DNA from: Planctomycetaceae bacterium
Lineage (GTDB): Bacteria; Planctomycetota; Planctomycetia; Pirellulales; Pirellulaceae
Assembly: GCA_005773145.1 (NCBI GenBank)
Contig: SXHS01000052.1
Coordinates: forward strand, 1 to 11,132
DNA length: 11,132 nucleotides
Reading direction: 5' to 3'
Position numbers and translations under genes: made by a program. Within the stretch, counting starts at the first letter, position 1, and each line of letters starts with the position of its first letter. Under the pieces are notes generated by a model. The model did not search any database, was not told where the DNA came from, and worked only from the letters and a program-made list of their open reading frames with translations. This document shows positions 4,671-11,132 of this stretch, piece by piece.

Positions 4671-6542
4671 CTATTCGACGGTGACACTTTTTGCCAGATT
4701 CCGTGGCTTGTCGACATCGCATCCCCGCAGCACGGCGATGTGGTAGGCGAGGAGTTGCAGTGGGACGATGGAGACAAACGGTTCGAGAAATTCTTCGACC
4801 ACGGGCACGTAGATGACATCATCCGCCAGTCGAGCCACGCGGGTGTCGCCTTCGCCGACGACAGCAATCACCGGGCCCCCGCGCGCCTTGATTTCTTCCA
4901 AGTTCGACATCACTTTATCGTATACAAAACCTTGGGGGATCACGAAAACAGTGGGAGTGTGCTGGTCGACCAGTGCGATGGGGCCGTGTTTCATTTCAGC
5001 GGCGGGATACCCTTCCGCGTGCAAATAACTGATTTCCTTAAGCTTGAGAGCCCCCTCTAGAGCGGTGGGAAAATTGTAATGTCGTCCCAGATAGAGCATG
5101 TTGGTAACATCGGCGTACTTTTCCGCGATGCGTTTGACTTCGTCGTGAACCGCCAGCGTTTGCTGGATTTTTTCCGGCAGTTCGTGGAGGGCGTCGATAA
5201 TACGGCAACCTGCCTCAAAGCTCAGGTGCCGAATTCGACCAAAATACAGCGCGAGCATGGCGAGGACGGCCAGTTGCGAGGTATAGGCTTTGGTCGAGGC
5301 GACACCGATTTCAGGCCCCGCATGCAGATAGATGCCCCCATCGGCCTCCTGGGCGATCGAGCTACCGACAACGTTGCAAATCGCCAGCGTCGGATGGCCT
5401 TTGCGTTTTAATTCGCGTAGCGCGGCCAGCGTATCGGCTGTCTCACCGCTCTGCGTAATGGCGAACAGAATGGTGTCGCGATCCACGGGAGGGTTGCGGT
5501 ATCGCAATTCGCTGGCGTATTCCACTTCGACCGGCAGTCGCGCAAATTCCTCGATCAGGTATTCTCCAACCAACGCCGCGTGCCAGCTCGTGCCACATGC
5601 GGTCAGGATCACGCGATTGACCTGTCGCAGCTGTTGCGGCGACAGATTCAGACCGCCAAACACGGCGGTGGCATCGTCGTAGCTGAGTCGCCCACGCATG
5701 GTGTCCTGCAACGTGCGCGGCTGATCAAAAATTTCCTTCAGCATGTAGTGGGGAAAATCTTCCAGAGACACATCTTGCGACTCCATCGCCAGGTGCTCGA
5801 TGCAATGCCGCACCTCACCCAGGTCTCGATGCGTGACATTAATCTCATGGGCACGCACCAGTGCGATTTGATGATCCGCTAGATACACAATCTGGTCGGT
5901 ATAGCCTACCAGCGGCGAGGCATCGCTGGCCACAAAGTGTTCACCGTTGCCAACCCCGATCACTAGCGGGCTCCCCAGCCGCGCCGCCACGATCACATCC
6001 GGCCAGCGGCGAAACAGCATGGCCAATCCATACGTCCCTCGCAGCTGCGCCAGCGCAGCAGCTACCGCTGTTAGTAGCGGCTGGTACGGGTCACCGTTCC
6101 CCGAGATGGCTTCGTCGTCCCCCTGGCGCAGGTGGAAATCAATCAGATGGGCCACGACTTCGCTGTCAGTGGCCGACTGGAACACGTAGCCCTCGTCCTC
6201 CAGTTGCCCCTTCAGGGTCTGGTAATTCTCGATCACGCCATTGTGGACCAGTGCGATGGCAGCATCTCCCCCGAGATGCGGGTGGGAGTTCTCCTGCGTC
6301 GCCGCGCCGTGTGTGGCCCATCTCGTATGACCAATGCCAATGCCACCGGCCAGCGGGTGTTGGTCAATGATTTCCGCCAGCGTTTCAATTCGACCTGGTG
6401 TCTTGGCGATCTGGAAGCAATGTTCAGGCCCCATCACGGCTACGCCCGCACTATCGTATCCTCGATACTCCAGCCGGCGCAATCCCTCGATCATCACATC
6501 TGTCGCTTGCCGCTTGCCGATATACGCCACGATGCCACACAT
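4671..6542 (-). CDS. glmS: Glutamine--fructose-6-phosphate aminotransferase (isomerizing)
   Basis: Makes glucosamine-6-phosphate from fructose-6-phosphate and glutamine, the entry step to UDP-GlcNAc, in the cytoplasm. The start at 6542 makes Cys2 (MCGIVAYIG) the N-terminal nucleophile of the class-II glutaminase domain, as the mechanism requires; an upstream in-frame start would add 14 residues and bury that cysteine. GGGAGG lies ten bases upstream. Other glutaminase motifs are GHTRWATHG at 71-79, HNG at 100-102 and Asp126. The first SIS domain shows CGTSWHA at 316-322 and TQSGET at 363-368. The second shows the ALEGALKLKEISYLHAE segment near 494-510. The C-terminus NLAKSVTVE is the classic ending. 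At 623 residues it is 14 longer than the E. coli enzyme, mostly from an insertion around residues 141-155 (DDEAISGNGDPYQ) in the glutaminase domain. Very confident. Confidence 0.98.
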   Translation of the reverse strand: MCGIVAYIGKRQATDVMIEGLRRLEYRGYDSAGVAVMGPEHCFQIAKTPGRIETLAEIIDQHPLAGGIGIGHTRWATHGAATQENSHPHLGGDAAIALVHNGVIENYQTLKGQLEDEGYVFQSATDSEVVAHLIDFHLRQGDDEAISGNGDPYQPLLTAVAAALAQLRGTYGLAMLFRRWPDVIVAARLGSPLVIGVGNGEHFVASDASPLVGYTDQIVYLADHQIALVRAHEINVTHRDLGEVRHCIEHLAMESQDVSLEDFPHYMLKEIFDQPRTLQDTMRGRLSYDDATAVFGGLNLSPQQLRQVNRVILTACGTSWHAALVGEYLIEEFARLPVEVEYASELRYRNPPVDRDTILFAITQSGETADTLAALRELKRKGHPTLAICNVVGSSIAQEADGGIYLHAGPEIGVASTKAYTSQLAVLAMLALYFGRIRHLSFEAGCRIIDALHELPEKIQQTLAVHDEVKRIAEKYADVTNMLYLGRHYNFPTALEGALKLKEISYLHAEGYPAAEMKHGPIALVDQHTPTVFVIPQGFVYDKVMSNLEEIKARGGPVIAVVGEGDTRVARLADDVIYVPVVEEFLEPFVSIVPLQLLAYHIAVLRGCDVDKPRNLAKSVTVE

Positions 6543-6586
6543 GGTTGCCGAACCTCCCAGGGCCATTCCGAAAATGGAGACCAACC

Positions 6587-6605
6587 CTCGGGGAATTCCC
6601 CCGAG
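6587..6605 (-). repeat. Hairpin in the glmS 5' leader
   Basis: CTCGGGG (6587-6593) and CCCCGAG (6599-6605) form a perfect seven-pair stem around a five-base loop, inside the predicted transcribed glmS leader about 45 nt before the start codon. No T-tract follows and the conserved core of the glmS ribozyme is absent, so it is not that ribozyme. It could be a protein-binding or mRNA-stability element. Confidence 0.45.
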
Positions 6606-6671
6606 AACTGTATCCGAGCTGGATAGTATTGAGAAACGATGACGGTTAGATGGAGAAAAGGATATCCTTTA

Positions 6672-6680
6672 ATTATACCA
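6672..6680 (-). promoter_or_regulatory. Extended -10 promoter of glmS
   Basis: On the minus strand the sequence TGG-TATAAT (6680-6672) is a perfect -10 box with the extended TGn element. The -35 region around 6695-6700 is GC-rich and does not match consensus, which an extended -10 can compensate. Transcription would start near 6665, giving a leader of about 120 nt. Confidence 0.6.
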
Positions 6681-6684
6681 CACC

Positions 6685-6711
6685 CGGCGGTCCCGGAGGT
6701 CCGACCCGCCG
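6685..6711. repeat. Inverted repeat over the glmS -35 region
   Basis: CGGCGG (6685-6690) and CCGCCG (6706-6711) are perfect inverted repeats around a 15-bp centre and can be extended inward by two pairs with one bulge. The element lies across the -35 position of the glmS promoter, where a repressor or activator site could sit. The sequence is GC-rich, so chance occurrence is possible. Confidence 0.35.
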
Positions 6712-6800
6712 TCCGGCTGACCGATCTGAGCCCCGGCCTGATGGCGCAACCACGAGAACCTTTGCAATTGTTGCGTCTGGAACGAATCCGTCAAACGGAC

Positions 6801-6806
6801 TAGAAT
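6801..6806 (+). promoter_or_regulatory. Weak candidate -10 box for the Ser/Thr kinase gene
   Basis: TAGAAT (five of six matches to TATAAT) lies 45 bp upstream of the ATG at 6852, but the base-paired -35 position reads TGGAAC, a poor match. It is the only reasonable candidate on the + strand in this spacer. Confidence 0.25.
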
Positions 6807-6851
6807 CGGCGAAAGCTCAGTGCCCGGTCAACTCGGCGCGTGAAAGAAACA

Positions 6852-9686
6852 ATGAGCCACAGGCCCCCCGTAACTCACCGAGACCCGGAACAGTCGCTGC
6901 GGCTAACCCAGTGCCTGGAACAATTCGAGCAGGCCTGGCAAGCGGAGGGGGCGCCCTCCTTGGCAAATTTCTTGCCCCCCCCAGCCGCCAATCCGGAATC
7001 GCACGCACTGCGCCGCGAATTGTTGATCGAGTTAATCATGACCGACCTGGAATATCGCTGGCGACAGCGACATCCCATAAATCCAAGAAATGCAAGAGAC
7101 GCCCTCTCAGAAAAAGTCTCCGCCGGAGTTCAATCCGGGCCATTGGACACCTCCGCGTCCCACGAGTCCCGCCCCACATGTCCTGAAGATCTTCCGCCGC
7201 AGCCCTGCTTGGAGGACTACCTACAGCGATTCCCCTGGTTGGGAGGGAGTGAGGAGTTACCGGTTGCGCTGATCGTTGAGGAGTACCGCGTTCGACGGCG
7301 TTGGGGGGCGGTACCTACGGTGGCCGATTATCTACGTCGTTTTCCCGCGCAAGAGGCCGAACTCGAACGCAAGCTGGCGGCGCTCAGCGATTCGCAGGAA
7401 TCGTCGGACCCGCCTCGTGCGTCCAGCGGCTCGGCGCCGCCCGTCGCGGCCCTCGCGGACCCGGTCGCAGGCTGGGCTGACTGGAAGAAAATCGCGGAGC
7501 GGTATTTGGCCGATTGCCACGGCCCCCCGCCGCGTCCGGCGATTCACGAGTACTTACCGGAACGACCAAAGGCCTTGCGGCGCTGGCTGCTGGTGGAACT
7601 GATCAAGATCGATTTGGCCGATCGATGGGGGCGAGGCGAGGCGCCGCTCCGCGTGGAGGATTACTGCCAAGCATATCCCGAATTGCTTCAGGGGGCGGGC
7701 ACCACGCCCCCCTGTGATCTGCTTTACGAGGAGTTTGTTGCCCGCCGCGGCGCTGCGGACCCCGTCGCTCCCGCTGAGTACTACGAAAGATTTCCTCACG
7801 CGGCGGAATCGCTGAGGCGGCTGTTCAACGCCGCGCTCACTCGATCCTCAGCAACGACTTTTGTCTATCAAAAGGGGCGGCCGAAGCTCAACCTTGGGGA
7901 TCGCATCGATGACTTTGATCTGATCCGGCCGCTCGGCGAAGGGGCTTTTGCCTCCGTTTATTTGGCCCGCCAAAGATCCATGCAGCGTCTCGTGGCCTTA
8001 AAAGTATCCGCGCCACGCGGCGAGGAGCCCCAGACACTAGCCCAACTCGATCATCCCAATATTGTACGGGTCTTTGATCAACGCACAGTGGTCGAGCAGG
8101 GGCTGCGACTGTTGTATATGGAGTATGTTTCCGGTGGAACGCTGCACGATGTGGTGCAACAGGTGCGCCGTACAGCACCCGAGCTTCGGTCGGGCGCCCT
8201 GTTGTGGGAAGTGATCGAACGCGTCGCGGGAGCGGAGGCCGGTAACGCGCCTCACCTGGCGGTCGCACGGCAATTCTGGAGCCGACGTCCGTGGAGTGAC
8301 GCCGTCTGCTGGCTCGGCGCTCAACTCGGGACCGCGCTCTGTTACGCGCACCAAAAAGGGGTCTTACATCGCGACTTGAAACCGGCCAACGTCCTGCTGG
8401 CTTCCGATGGCACTCCAAAATTGGCCGACTTCAACATTGCCTATAGTTCCAAATTGGAAGGGGCATCGCCTGCGGCCTTTTTCGGCGGCAGCCTCGCTTA
8501 CATGTCCCCCGAGCAGATGGAGGCATGCAACCCGGATCACCATCGGGAGCCCGACGAATTGGACCCGCGTAGCGACCTTTTTTCGCTGGGCGTTTTGTTG
8601 TGGGAATTGATCGATGGACAACGTCCCTTTGCCGATGGTGAGCCCAACGAGGACTGGCAGTCCACGCTACATGTGATGACGGAACGCCGGCGGCGCGGCA
8701 TCGCGACAGAAGCCCTCGCCCGCTGGCCCACAACCGCGCCGGATGGCCTGCAGGAAATTCTACAGCGTTGTCTGGCGGCAACACCCGAGGAACGCTTTAA
8801 CAACGGCGAGGACCTCGCCCGGCAATTGCATTGGTGCCTGCAGCCCAACGTTCAGCGACTCATGCGGCCGACGCCAGGCTCCTGGTTGTCCTATGTCCGC
8901 CGCAACCCGCTGATAGCATCTGCCCTCGTGGGGGTTCTGCCGAGTGTGATCCTCAGCGCCGTCAGCGTGATATACGATTGGGAATCCATGGTGCGATTCC
9001 TGGCGCCCGTCGATTCTCGCTGGGCATTTGCGCAGGTGCTGGCAGCCATCAAGCTCCTGCTCTATGCCACGGGCCTAGCCATTGGTATCTGGAAAGGCCT
9101 ACCCGTTTTTCGGTCCGTCCAACACCTGGCCCCCCACGAGGACATCGAATCGGTTCGCTGGTGGTCCCTGCGCATGGGCGACCTGGCGTTCTGGATCAAC
9201 TTGGCCGCTTGGGCCGTTTCCGGAATTATCATCCCCTTGGGCCTCGAACTGCATCCACAGGGTGATCCCTTGCACTTCACCACCTACGCTCATTTTTTCC
9301 TGGCCCATCTCCTGTGTGGAACGATCGCCGGAACCTTCGCCTATTTCCTGCTGTTCTTCTTTGGCGTGCGCGTCTTCTATCCAAGATTGTTGGCCGCTGG
9401 GACGAATTACCAGCCGATCCCGTTGGATCTCGGACCCCTGCGCAATCGACTGTCCCGCATGGTTGCGGTTGCCTTCGCCGTGCCATTCGTTGCCATGTTC
9501 GCGATTTCGTTTGCCGATCTCGAATTCCAGTGGGCTTATGGCGCCATGACCATCCTGAGCGGCATCGTGATTGCCATGGCTCACCGCTTAACACAGAGTA
9601 TCCGCACGGATCTGGATGCCTTGGCCGACGTTGCCGAACAGACGAACGAACGTACCATCAGTAGTCACGCCTTTCGACATCGCTAG
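6852..9686 (+). CDS. Membrane-anchored Ser/Thr protein kinase with duplicated N-terminal module and six-TM C-terminus
   Basis: A 944-residue Hanks-type kinase. Residues about 18-180 and 207-330 are two copies of a helical module: LRRELLIELIMTDLEYRW in the first aligns with LRRWLLVELIKIDLADRW in the second (12 of 18 identical), and each is followed by an EDY...P motif and a second DYLRRFP / EYYERFP motif. The kinase domain (about 352-660) has LGEGAFASV (361-369), the ATP-binding Lys384, HRDLKPANV (catalytic Asp508, Asn513), DFN at 526-528 in place of DFG, and MSPEQ (551-555) in place of APE. The segment between Lys384 and HPNIV is unusually short, so helix C is reduced, and there is an insertion of about 40 residues before the catalytic loop. 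About six hydrophobic segments follow (near 687, 729, 777, 813, 870 and 894), then a short cytoplasmic tail. The kinase is likely cytoplasmic and anchored by the C-terminus. ATG 6852 has a purine-rich stretch before it; GTG 6840 is an alternative adding four residues. Substrate and signal are unknown. Confidence 0.93.
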   Translation: MSHRPPVTHRDPEQSLRLTQCLEQFEQAWQAEGAPSLANFLPPPAANPESHALRRELLIELIMTDLEYRWRQRHPINPRNARDALSEKVSAGVQSGPLDTSASHESRPTCPEDLPPQPCLEDYLQRFPWLGGSEELPVALIVEEYRVRRRWGAVPTVADYLRRFPAQEAELERKLAALSDSQESSDPPRASSGSAPPVAALADPVAGWADWKKIAERYLADCHGPPPRPAIHEYLPERPKALRRWLLVELIKIDLADRWGRGEAPLRVEDYCQAYPELLQGAGTTPPCDLLYEEFVARRGAADPVAPAEYYERFPHAAESLRRLFNAALTRSSATTFVYQKGRPKLNLGDRIDDFDLIRPLGEGAFASVYLARQRSMQRLVALKVSAPRGEEPQTLAQLDHPNIVRVFDQRTVVEQGLRLLYMEYVSGGTLHDVVQQVRRTAPELRSGALLWEVIERVAGAEAGNAPHLAVARQFWSRRPWSDAVCWLGAQLGTALCYAHQKGVLHRDLKPANVLLASDGTPKLADFNIAYSSKLEGASPAAFFGGSLAYMSPEQMEACNPDHHREPDELDPRSDLFSLGVLLWELIDGQRPFADGEPNEDWQSTLHVMTERRRRGIATEALARWPTTAPDGLQEILQRCLAATPEERFNNGEDLARQLHWCLQPNVQRLMRPTPGSWLSYVRRNPLIASALVGVLPSVILSAVSVIYDWESMVRFLAPVDSRWAFAQVLAAIKLLLYATGLAIGIWKGLPVFRSVQHLAPHEDIESVRWWSLRMGDLAFWINLAAWAVSGIIIPLGLELHPQGDPLHFTTYAHFFLAHLLCGTIAGTFAYFLLFFFGVRVFYPRLLAAGTNYQPIPLDLGPLRNRLSRMVAVAFAVPFVAMFAISFADLEFQWAYGAMTILSGIVIAMAHRLTQSIRTDLDALADVAEQTNERTISSHAFRHR

Positions 9687-9720
9687 AATTGATGAGGGCC
9701 CGCGTCCCGTCCCGCACCAT

Positions 9721-10950
9721 TCAGCCGATCACTCGTCGCGTCGATGACTCCCATAACAACTCGTGGGGATCCGCAGCATCATGCTTGGGCAGTCCGACAG
9801 CCAACATGGATCCAAGCGAGTTTGGCATCAGACGGCCCAAGAAATTTCCCAGCCCCAATGCGTCGGCGGCGGCGGCCGTGACGCACCCGAGCAATTGGCT
9901 TGGCTCAACCTGCGGATATCGCGCTGCCACCCAACGCAAGTCTTCGAAGACATCCAGATCTGGATTTGAGGCACGAGAGTCGGTCCCCATCGCCACGCGC
10001 ACACCCCGCTGCAACATCTCGGCCAACGGGTAACTGGGATGGTCGAAATAGGCATGCGTGCGGGGACAGTAGACGACCGATAGCACATCCGCGCGCTGCG
10101 CCAGAAACTCTTGTTGTTCGGTATCCAGAAAATTGCCGTGGATCACCAAGGCGCGGTGTCCCATCGAAAGGCGTTCCAGATAGTCTTGGATGCGAGTTCC
10201 TCGCGGGATAGCCTCCGGATGCCATGCGTTCACTTCTCGCAGCAGTTCCACCAGCGGCCCCGAGTGATCCGCTAACAACTCCAATTCCTCGCTGGTTTCC
10301 GCAAGGTGCATGGCGATCGGGCATTGGTGCTGCGCCGATCGCCCGGCCGCCCATTCCACCAAGCTTGGACCAACCGTGTAGGGCGCATGCGGGCTGACAC
10401 CGACACGCCATCGTTCTCGCGCCTCCAGATTCGCCCTCAAACCCAAATGGGCGTCGGCGCTCTCCATGAGCGCCGCCTGGCGGTCTGGTGCGAGTCCCAA
10501 GAGCTCGCGAAAGCCAACGACATGCAGGGAGGGGACTGCGGAATCATAGGCGGACATCGCAGCGGTATCCCCCGTGAATATATCCCCGACGCCGACAACC
10601 CCCGCAGCAAGAGTCTCCTGAATACCTCGCGAAATGCGGTGCGCCATAGGCATCAGATCCGCCTCTCGGCGGCGCGCGATCAACGAACGAATCCACGAAG
10701 CGAACGTCCCGTCCGGTCGCGGCAAAGGAGAAACCAAATCGCTGAATTCCAGGTGCGTGTGCGCGTTGATCAGGCCTGGTAAAAGGGCGACGTTGCCCAG
10801 GTCGATTTCCTCGGCCACGCTCGAGCGTATGCCAACCTGTCGAATGATTCCCGCCTGGATCGTTACCACGCCATTCGGAATGGGGGGCTGTGTGATCGGA
10901 AAAACATAACGGGCGCGGTAGGCTACGGTAGCTGGCTTGGCATGGTCCAT
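9721..10950 (-). CDS. Metal-dependent amidohydrolase, nucleoside-deaminase type (possible aminodeoxyfutalosine deaminase)
   Basis: A 409-residue cytoplasmic member of the amidohydrolase superfamily, in the branch with 5'-methylthioadenosine / S-adenosylhomocysteine deaminase (MtaD) and aminodeoxyfutalosine deaminase (MqnX). Metal and catalytic residues are visible: NAHTHLEFS (His64, His66), SPHAPYTV (His188), MHLAETSEE (His215, Glu218), VIHGNF (His271) and GTDSRASN (Asp324). The INAHTHLEFS, HAPY and GTDSxASN blocks and the overall length resemble my recollection of the Helicobacter MqnX protein, which deaminates aminodeoxyfutalosine in the futalosine route to menaquinone. This is recall, not an alignment. 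The start ATG 10950 has GGGAT about six bases upstream and is preceded by a stop in the same frame. It lies 20 bp downstream of a membrane-protein gene, probably in one operon, and converges with the kinase. Confidence 0.88.
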   Translation of the reverse strand: MDHAKPATVAYRARYVFPITQPPIPNGVVTIQAGIIRQVGIRSSVAEEIDLGNVALLPGLINAHTHLEFSDLVSPLPRPDGTFASWIRSLIARRREADLMPMAHRISRGIQETLAAGVVGVGDIFTGDTAAMSAYDSAVPSLHVVGFRELLGLAPDRQAALMESADAHLGLRANLEARERWRVGVSPHAPYTVGPSLVEWAAGRSAQHQCPIAMHLAETSEELELLADHSGPLVELLREVNAWHPEAIPRGTRIQDYLERLSMGHRALVIHGNFLDTEQQEFLAQRADVLSVVYCPRTHAYFDHPSYPLAEMLQRGVRVAMGTDSRASNPDLDVFEDLRWVAARYPQVEPSQLLGCVTAAAADALGLGNFLGRLMPNSLGSMLAVGLPKHDAADPHELLWESSTRRVIG

Positions 10951-10970
10951 TTACGATCCCAACCGCGAGC

Positions 10971-11132
10971 TCATCCGATCGAAGGCGCGGCCGGCAACGC
11001 GCCGTGGTGGGAAATCAAGGCGGGTTGGTCGGCCACTCCCTCCACCGCACGGACTCCACGGAACCAAGCCAACAGGATCAGACTCCCCACCGCCGACATC
11101 AACAGTAGGGACCAGTGAAATTGATATTGGCC
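10971..11132 (-). CDS. C-terminal fragment of an unidentified membrane protein (truncated by the window edge)
   Basis: On the minus strand a frame is open from the window edge to TGA at 10973-10971 and gives 53 residues. It includes a hydrophobic segment, WSLLLMSAVGSLILLAWF, followed by a basic residue cluster (RGVRAVEGV) and a Pro/Ala-rich tail. The third codon positions are GC-rich, as in neighbouring genes. A competing open frame ending at 10951 encodes a Gly/Pro/Ser-rich sequence with no recognisable features and is less likely. The fragment is too short to name a family. The 20-bp spacing to the amidohydrolase start suggests cotranscription. Confidence 0.5.
   Translation of the reverse strand, partial: GQYQFHWSLLLMSAVGSLILLAWFRGVRAVEGVADQPALISHHGALPAAPSIG

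Noticed and set aside
6543..6665. glmS ribozyme in the glmS leader
   Set aside because: The leader is too short and the conserved catalytic core sequence is absent; only a simple hairpin is seen.
6650..7186. 178-codon open frame on the plus strand overlapping the kinase start
   Set aside because: It is low-complexity Pro/Arg/Gly-rich sequence, overlaps the kinase gene in another frame, and runs through the glmS promoter.
9099..9584. 161-codon open frame antisense to the kinase membrane domain
   Set aside because: The Gln/Gly/His-rich translation is typical of the reverse complement of hydrophobic coding sequence; there is no domain or ribosome binding site.
10951..11132. Alternative minus-strand frame ending in TAA directly before the amidohydrolase ATG
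   Set aside because: The translation is Gly/Pro/Ser-rich with poorer third-position composition than the competing frame, which encodes a plausible membrane segment. The alternative is not excluded because only about 180 bp are visible.

Overview
The window looks like a high-G+C bacterial chromosome segment (G+C is clearly above half by eye). It is most likely from a planctomycete. The best evidence is the large Ser/Thr protein kinase, which has the N-terminal repeat modules, DFN-type activation loop and multi-membrane-pass tail typical of that phylum. The creatininase-type hydrolase, the redox-inactive thioredoxin-like protein and the ATPase tail at the left edge are also planctomycete-like. 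The assignment rests on recalled family features, not on a search. There is no sign of a phage, insertion sequence, CRISPR array, rRNA or tRNA. This is ordinary core and accessory chromosome with divergent and convergent gene pairs.

Layout. Positions 3-185 (+) are the C-terminus of an AAA-type ATPase, followed by a short heptanucleotide tandem repeat. Positions 225-2506 (-) are a two-gene threonine-degradation operon, tdh then kbl, overlapping by 4 nt. Threonine is oxidised to 2-amino-3-ketobutyrate, which is cleaved to glycine and acetyl-CoA. A 375-bp divergent spacer (2507-2881) holds an imperfect tandem 14-bp repeat next to the tdh start and two strong hairpins. Positions 2882-3610 (+) encode a creatininase-superfamily metal amidohydrolase.

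Positions 3611-4032 contain the most interesting element. A near-consensus sigma-70 promoter (TTGTAA, 17 bp, TATAAT) is followed by about 175 nt of densely structured RNA with no leader ORF. This ends in an intrinsic-terminator-like hairpin only 40 nt before the start of a small exported thioredoxin-fold protein (4033-4524). The 5' arm of that terminator can instead pair with a segment near the 5' end of the transcript. This is the layout of a transcription attenuator or ON riboswitch, and I cannot match it to a known class. The same segment could also be a free-standing small RNA.

A strong bidirectional hairpin terminator (4560-4604) separates the thioredoxin-like gene from the convergent glmS (4671-6542, -), the first enzyme of amino-sugar and cell-envelope precursor synthesis. 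glmS has an extended -10 promoter in the 309-bp spacer (6543-6851) that it shares with the divergent 945-residue membrane-anchored Ser/Thr kinase (6852-9686, +). The kinase converges with an amidohydrolase (9721-10950, -) resembling nucleoside deaminases, possibly the aminodeoxyfutalosine deaminase of the futalosine menaquinone pathway. That gene lies 20 bp downstream of a membrane-protein C-terminus cut by the right edge (10971-11132, -).
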